Shown piece after piece: positions 32,798 through 41,660 of a stretch of 41,660 nucleotides of DNA. Made by a program: the position numbers and the translations under genes. Source of the DNA: Nocardia araoensis NBRC 100135 (GTDB lineage Bacteria; Actinomycetota; Actinomycetes; Mycobacteriales; Mycobacteriaceae); NCBI RefSeq assembly GCF_000308435.1, contig NZ_BAFR01000103.1, forward strand, positions 1 through 41,660, given 5' to 3'. The notes under the pieces were generated by a model that saw only the letters and a program-made list of their open reading frames with translations, was not told the DNA's origin and ran no database searches. The stretch's first letter is position 1. Every line of letters starts with the position of its first letter.

Positions 32798-32825
32798 CGA
32801 AAAGCTATGGGGTACCGAGCTTTCG
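32798..32825. terminator. Possible bidirectional hairpin between convergent genes
   Basis: CGAAAAGCT and AGCTTTCG can pair as an ~8-bp stem across an 11-base loop, in the 97-bp gap between the convergent MEDS/HATPase and SpoIIE genes. The stem has an A/T-rich part on both sides, but no clean T-run follows. Position favours a terminator; structure alone is weak support. Confidence 0.35.
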
Positions 32826-32884
32826 GCGTCGCCGGGCGCTGACTTCGAACCGGAGGTGCGTCGGCGTCGTCGGTCGGCGCGGTA

Positions 32885-35265
32885 TCAGCTGCCCGGGGAG
32901 TCCTGACCCGGCCCCACTTGGATACCCACCACGCAGGTGTCGTCGTCGGTGTCGGCATCGCTGCCGTCGAGCAATTCGTCCAGACGGTCGTCCAGGGTTC
33001 CGGTGAGCTGTGCCGACGTCGCGAGCAACCGCTCGATGCAGTCGTCCAGCAGCCGATCTCGTCGCTCGATCAGCCCATCGGTGTAGAGCAGGAGAGTGTC
33101 GTCCGGTTCCAGTTGCAGTTCGGCCTCCTCGAATGTCGTCTCCGCCACAGCACCGAGGAGTAACCCGTCGAGCAGGGGCAAGCTGGACGCCTGGCCTGCG
33201 CGCACCAGTACCGGCGGCAGGTGGCCCGCGCGGGCCCAGCGCAGTACCCGGGTGTGCGGGTCGTAGAGCCCGCAGATGGCGGTGGCGAAGATGTTGTCGG
33301 TCAGGTCATGGGCCACCAGGTTCAGCCACGTCAGCATTTGCCCTGGTCCTGCGCCGGTGGCGGCGAGGCCACGCAGGGCGTTGCGTAGCACCACCATGCC
33401 TGTGGCTGCCTTGACACCGTGGCCGGTGATATCGCCGACGGACACCAGGATCTGCTTGGAAGGCAGCACAACCGCGTCGTACCAGTCTCCGCCGACTGTG
33501 TGCTCCTGCTCGGCGGGCCGGTATCGCACCGCGATGCGCAGCCCGAACGCCTCGATGGACGGCTGCGCGTCCGGCATGATCGCCTGCTGGAGCTGACGTG
33601 CCAGCTGGCTCTGTTCGGCGGCGTGCTGTTCGGTGTGCGCGAGCCGGTCGCGTGTCGCGGACAGCGCGACCTCGGTCCAGTGCTGTGCGGAGATGTCTTG
33701 GTAGGCGCCGCGGATCGCGGCCAGGCGGTCCCCTTCCAGGACCGGTTCGGCGACGATCCGGATGTGCCGGGTCACGCCGTCCGGACGGATCAAGCGGAAG
33801 GCCGCGGAGGCCGCGCGGCGGTAGCGCAGCAGGGTCCGCAGAAAGCCCTCCACCGCATTCGCGTCGTCGTTGTGGACGTGCCCCGGCAGTTGCGCGAGCG
33901 GAATGGGGTCCGCGGTCGGCGCGAGCCCGTAGAGGGCGAACAGTTGGCTGCTCCAAGTGATCTCGCCGCTTGCCGCATTTTCCTCGAACCCGCCGACGCG
34001 GCCGAGGCGCTGTGCGTGTTGCAGCAGCGCCGCCAGCCGCGCGGTCTCGTCCTCCACCCGCCATACCATGAGCACGGTGTCGCCGTGGCGGCCGATGCTG
34101 AGCGCGGTCGAGACGGTCAGCGGCACTTGGCCGACCAGTTCGGTCAGCATCATCCGGTCGGCACGGTAGGTCTCGCCGGTGGCGAAGACGTGCTCGATTC
34201 GCTCGAACAGCTGCCCGTCACTCGCCGCCATCGGGTACGCCTCGAGCAGTAGCGCGCCGTTGACCAGGCCGCCGGGACGGCCGGCCGGGTCGACGAAGCA
34301 ACTGTTGACGTGATGGATGCGGAAGTCGACGAGCGTGCCGTCGTCGGCGAGGTGGGGCAGCAGCACGAGCGCTGGATCGAAGAGGCCGTCCGCGAGTCGC
34401 ACGAGATCCGCGACGCCGGGGCGGTCCGGTGCCTGCGCAGCGGCGAGGTCCGATTCCAGGGTGTGTGCGCACAGCTCGGCCAGTGCCTCCAACTGCCGAT
34501 GCACCTGCGGCGGCTGTGGTTCGAGCGGTTGCGGCCAGCACACCTCGAGTACGCCGAGCAGCTTGCCCCCCGCGCCCGCCGGAACCGCCGCGCGGCCGCC
34601 CTCGCGGTCACCGATCGACGGCAGTCCGGCCCGGCCCAGGTCGTCGATCCACACCGCGCCGCGCTCCGTCAGCGCCCGGCGGGCCGGGGTCGCCACGCCG
34701 GGCGGCACGTATCGCCAGCGCTCGGCCTCGTGCGGACCGATGCCGGCGAAACCTGCCAGCGTCAGCGACGCGTCGGCGCCCGCGGACCAGATCGCGACGG
34801 CTGTGGCGCCCAGCGGCGTCAGGGCGTGCTCCAGCACCGACTCCGCCACACGTTGCGTGTCACCGGCGGCGAGCAGTCCGCTTTCGGCCGTGCGCAATCG
34901 CACAGCAGCGGATGGCTCCCCCGGTGCGGCGGCGCGCAGCAGGAACTGGCCCACCACCGCGCTGACCTTGTCCTGAGCCGATTCGTCGACCAGTTCGGCG
35001 GCCAACTCGAGCGGCGTGATGCCCGCTCGCTCGGCGAGGGCATCGAGTTGCCGTGCCGCCTGCGCGGGCCCGCAGTGCAGCCGTTCGACCAGTACGCCCT
35101 TGGCCATCTCGATCAGCGCGCGTCCGTCGGCGGTGGCCTGGGCCTGTTGAATCTGCGCGCGCAGCCGCTCCACGGTGGCCGCGAGGCGGTGGACCGCGGG
35201 GCCGACGGGCGAGTGAGCGTCAGTTGTCGCGCCGGCCTCGGTGTAGGGGTTGTCCAGATCGGTCA

Positions 35266-35266
<1 letters not shown>
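32885..35266 (-). CDS. ANTAR-GAF-PAS-SpoIIE serine phosphatase
   Basis: A 793-aa signalling phosphatase. Domains in order: an ANTAR-like helical RNA-binding module near 45-100 ('RALIEMAKGVLVERLHCGPA', 'AERAGITPLELAAELV'); GAF ~115-280; a PAS-like domain ~285-410; a second PAS with PAC ~415-530 ('FALYGLAPTADPIPLAQLPG'); a coiled coil ~535-570; and a PP2C/SpoIIE domain ~575-785 with 'AVRYRPAEQEHTVGGDWYDA', 'VSVGDITGHG', 'LLYTDGLIERR' and the C-terminal 'DDTCVVGIQV'. The metal-binding aspartates are present (GGDWYD, GDITGHG, YTDGL, DDTC). It would dephosphorylate an anti-anti-sigma (STAS) protein. Its ATG overlaps the stop of the poly-HAMP kinase (TGATG), so the two are translationally coupled. 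A STAS target is not in the window. Confidence 0.9.
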
Positions 35267-39798
<4,532 letters not shown>

Positions 39799-40189
39799 GC
39801 TCATCCTCGTTCTGCCCCACCCCATTCGGACGCGATGCCGCGCACGACGGGTTCGCCGACCAGCGGTGCTGTGCTGGCTGCTGAACACAGATACACCCGC
39901 GCATATCGCCTTGAAACTATCATTCAACAGACGCGGTGCCCGGCCGTCCGGTGTTTCGCGGAACCGGTCCGGGGCCCCGCAGCAGAGCCCGGCGGGCATC
40001 GCCGACGCCCGCGTGGCGTATCCGACCGCCGCGCGGCGGACGACGAGTATCCCGCAGCAGCGCTACCTGCTGTCTCGTGCCGCCCGGTCGGCGCCGAGCG
40101 CGGAACGACCGCGATCAGGCGGCGGAAACTGTCGTGGCACACCGGAATACTCGGCGCCGACCGATCTTCGTGACGAACTGGAGGAGCGC
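39799..40189. other. Divergent intergenic region
   Basis: About 390 bp between the kinase and pentapeptide genes. The AT-rich core at ~39885-39930 includes the weak inverted pair TTGAA-N7-TTCAA and probably carries the promoters for both directions. No gene, hairpin terminator or clear operator is seen in the rest. Confidence 0.4.
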
Positions 40190-40834
40190 ATGGCGCGCGA
40201 ACTCGACGACCTGCCTTACGCGCGATACCTCACCGCCTTGGACGGTGACCTCGAAGCGGAGCGCGACTACGACTGCGTCCGGGTGGACGGCGGTGCGCTG
40301 GACGACATCGATGTACCGCACGCGCGCTTCAACGAGTCGGCGTTCACCTCGAACACCTTCACCCGGGGGACGCTGCGCTACAGCCGGTTCACCGATGTGT
40401 GGCTGCGCCACGTCCGCTGGGTCGGTACCGAATTGGCCGACACGGCATGGCTCGACAGCGAGGTGGTTGCGGGCGCGATGTCCGGCGTCGACTTCGCGGG
40501 GGCGAACCTGCGGCGGGTGCGGTTCGAAGGCTGCAAGTTCGATGCGGTCAACTTTCGCCGCGCCCAGTTGCGCGAGGTGTCCTTCGCCGACTGTGTGCTG
40601 CGGGATTGCGACTTCGCCGAGGCCGACCTGACCGAGATCACGGTGCCCGGCTCGGCACTCGTCCGGGTCTCGTTGCGCAACGCGCGCACGGCGAAGGTGG
40701 ACCTGCGCGGCGCGACGGCGCTCGATATCACCGACGGGCTCGACAGTCTGCGCGGCGCGACGATCACCAGTCCGCAACTCATGGATCTCGCGCCCGCCTT
40801 CGCGCACTCCATCGGTATCACGGTGCGGGATTGA
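40190..40834 (+). CDS. Pentapeptide-repeat protein
   Basis: A 214-aa pentapeptide-repeat protein. The ATG at 40190 has GGAGG five bases upstream. From residue ~30 onward the sequence reads as consecutive A(D/N)LxX-like units ('LDDIDVPHARFNESAFTSNT', 'MSGVDFAGANLRRVRFEGCK', 'VNFRRAQLREVSFADCVLRD', 'CDFAEADLTEITVPGSALVR'), which fold into a right-handed quadrilateral beta-helix. Members such as MfpA/Qnr mimic DNA and protect gyrase from fluoroquinolones, but many have unknown targets. The surface here is not as strikingly acidic as MfpA, so gyrase protection should not be assumed. The C-terminal ~35 residues ('LMDLAPAFAHSIGITVRD') form a cap. It is divergent from the poly-HAMP kinase. Confidence 0.88.
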   Translation: MARELDDLPYARYLTALDGDLEAERDYDCVRVDGGALDDIDVPHARFNESAFTSNTFTRGTLRYSRFTDVWLRHVRWVGTELADTAWLDSEVVAGAMSGVDFAGANLRRVRFEGCKFDAVNFRRAQLREVSFADCVLRDCDFAEADLTEITVPGSALVRVSLRNARTAKVDLRGATALDITDGLDSLRGATITSPQLMDLAPAFAHSIGITVRD

Positions 40835-40992
40835 TCGCGGAGGAGTTCGCGCGGTAGCGGACACCGCTACCGGCCCGACGGAAAGCGGCCCGGTTGCCGG
40901 AACGCCATTTCGGCGAACCGCCGATGCGCGCGACACCCGATTGATACATTGCGCCGATACCGCGCAGTACCGCTTCATCGAGGACGCGAGTC

Positions 40993-41660
40993 ATGATCGA
41001 TCCGGATCCCCTCCGCAGTACCGCGGGCGTGCGCGCCCTCGTACGCATCGCCGGAGAGCGGGGCATGCCGCCCGCCGAGTGCCTGGCCGGTACGGCGCTG
41101 GCGCCCTCCGAACTGGGCGACCCGGCCGCCGGTATCACCGTGCAGGACGAACTGCGGGTGGTGCACACGGTGCTCGGCCGGTTCGGCGACGAGCCCGGAC
41201 TCGGTCTCGCGGCGGCGATCCCGCACGATCTGCGGTCGCGCGGGCCGTGGGGGCTCGCGCTGCTGGGTAGCCGGACGCTGCGTGAGTTGATCGAGGTGGG
41301 GTCGCGCTACGTCGGTCGCACGATGCCGTTCGGGCGACTGTCCGTCGAGGAAGCCGACGACGAAGCTCGGCTGGTGTTCGAGGACACCGGCATTCCGCCC
41401 GGCATGCGGGCGTTCTTCGCCGAGGCGGCCCTGGCCGGGGTGCCCGCCTTCGATCGGGAATTGTTCGCCTGCGGCTTCCCGGTGCGGCGGGTCGGCTTCC
41501 GGCACGCCGGTCCGCGAAACGTCGAGCGATACCGCGACGTTTTCGGCGTGGTGCCGATTTTTCGGTGCGGCCGCGAGCGCGGTGTCCTTCGACCGCGGTG
41601 TGCTGGACCGGCCGTTGCCACCGGCGAACGCCGCCGCGCGGGACGAACTGTGGGCGAACT
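40993..41660 (+). CDS. AraC-family regulator, N-terminal part; apparent frameshift; runs off the window
   Basis: The ATG at 40993 opens a protein whose first ~188 residues match the N-terminal substrate-binding region of OruR/ArgR-type AraC regulators (arabinose-binding-like domain): 'STAGVRALVRIAGERGMPPA', 'LGLAAAIPHDLRSRGPWGLA', 'RRVGFRHAGPRNVERYRDVF'. After 'FGVVPIF' the frame should continue 'GAAASAVSFDRGVLDRPLPP', as is typical of the family, but the actual frame reads into unrelated Arg-rich sequence. The break coincides with a run of five T at 41558-41562; one T fewer restores the family sequence. The gene is either a frameshifted pseudogene or carries a homopolymer sequencing error. 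The C-terminal HTH is beyond the window. Its neighbours give no clear target. Confidence 0.8.
   Translation, partial: MIDPDPLRSTAGVRALVRIAGERGMPPAECLAGTALAPSELGDPAAGITVQDELRVVHTVLGRFGDEPGLGLAAAIPHDLRSRGPWGLALLGSRTLRELIEVGSRYVGRTMPFGRLSVEEADDEARLVFEDTGIPPGMRAFFAEAALAGVPAFDRELFACGFPVRRVGFRHAGPRNVERYRDVFGVVPIFRCGRERGVLRPRCAGPAVATGERRRAGRTVGE

Noticed and set aside
40190..40834. Fluoroquinolone-protection protein (MfpA/Qnr)
   Set aside because: The fold matches, but the family has many other members and no specific MfpA features can be shown from sequence reading alone.

Overview
The window is high-GC actinobacterial DNA: dense genes, GC-rich third codon positions, GTG/TTG starts and four TetR regulators. 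The gene content (SCO2521-2524-type cluster, conservon, F420/LLM oxidoreductase, single-chain long-chain acyl-CoA carboxylase, tandem WXG100 genes) suggests Nocardia or a close relative. That assignment is inference; no rRNA or other taxonomic marker is present. I saw no tRNA, rRNA, CRISPR array or intact insertion sequence.

Layout. 1-4145 (+): four tightly packed genes of the SCO2524/2523/2522/2521 type, including a MinD/ParA-like protein with a variant P-loop. They meet a convergent pair (4149-5448, -): a two-TM channel-like protein and a GNAT acetyltransferase. 5640-7850: a decayed, mosaic stretch with a C-terminal SDR remnant, an intact TetR gene, an excellent palindromic operator, a truncated enoyl-CoA hydratase, then two overlapping WXG100 genes. 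One WXG100 gene is fused to what looks like a complete immunity-like protein. 8104-13414: a zinc-ribbon protein, a secreted protein, an F420/LLM oxidoreductase, a DUF6882-like protein, a lipoprotein lipase and a helical orphan. 13552-18796: a GMC oxidoreductase convergent with a conservon (sensor kinase, roadblock, DUF742) that lacks its usual GTPase.

19366-24117 (-): a compact probable specialised-metabolism locus. It holds a TetR regulator, a flavin-dependent halogenase with all diagnostic motifs, and a 590-residue protein that fuses a chorismate-lyase domain to a class II DAHP synthase whose key catalytic residues are replaced. The simplest reading is production of hydroxybenzoate from chorismate followed by halogenation, with the second domain as a regulator or re-purposed enzyme. 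This is the most novel-looking system here.

24294-31640: a GyrI-like protein, a probable unlisted 50-residue gene, a TetR/CatB-type acetyltransferase divergent pair, a TetR/long-chain acyl-CoA carboxylase divergent pair sharing a clear operator, and a beta-lactamase-fold esterase. 31819-39798: a signalling block with a MEDS/HATPase anti-sigma-type protein, an ANTAR-GAF-PAS-SpoIIE phosphatase, and a giant poly-HAMP hybrid kinase translationally coupled to the phosphatase. The right end has a pentapeptide-repeat protein and the start of an AraC-type regulator with an apparent frameshift in a T-run.
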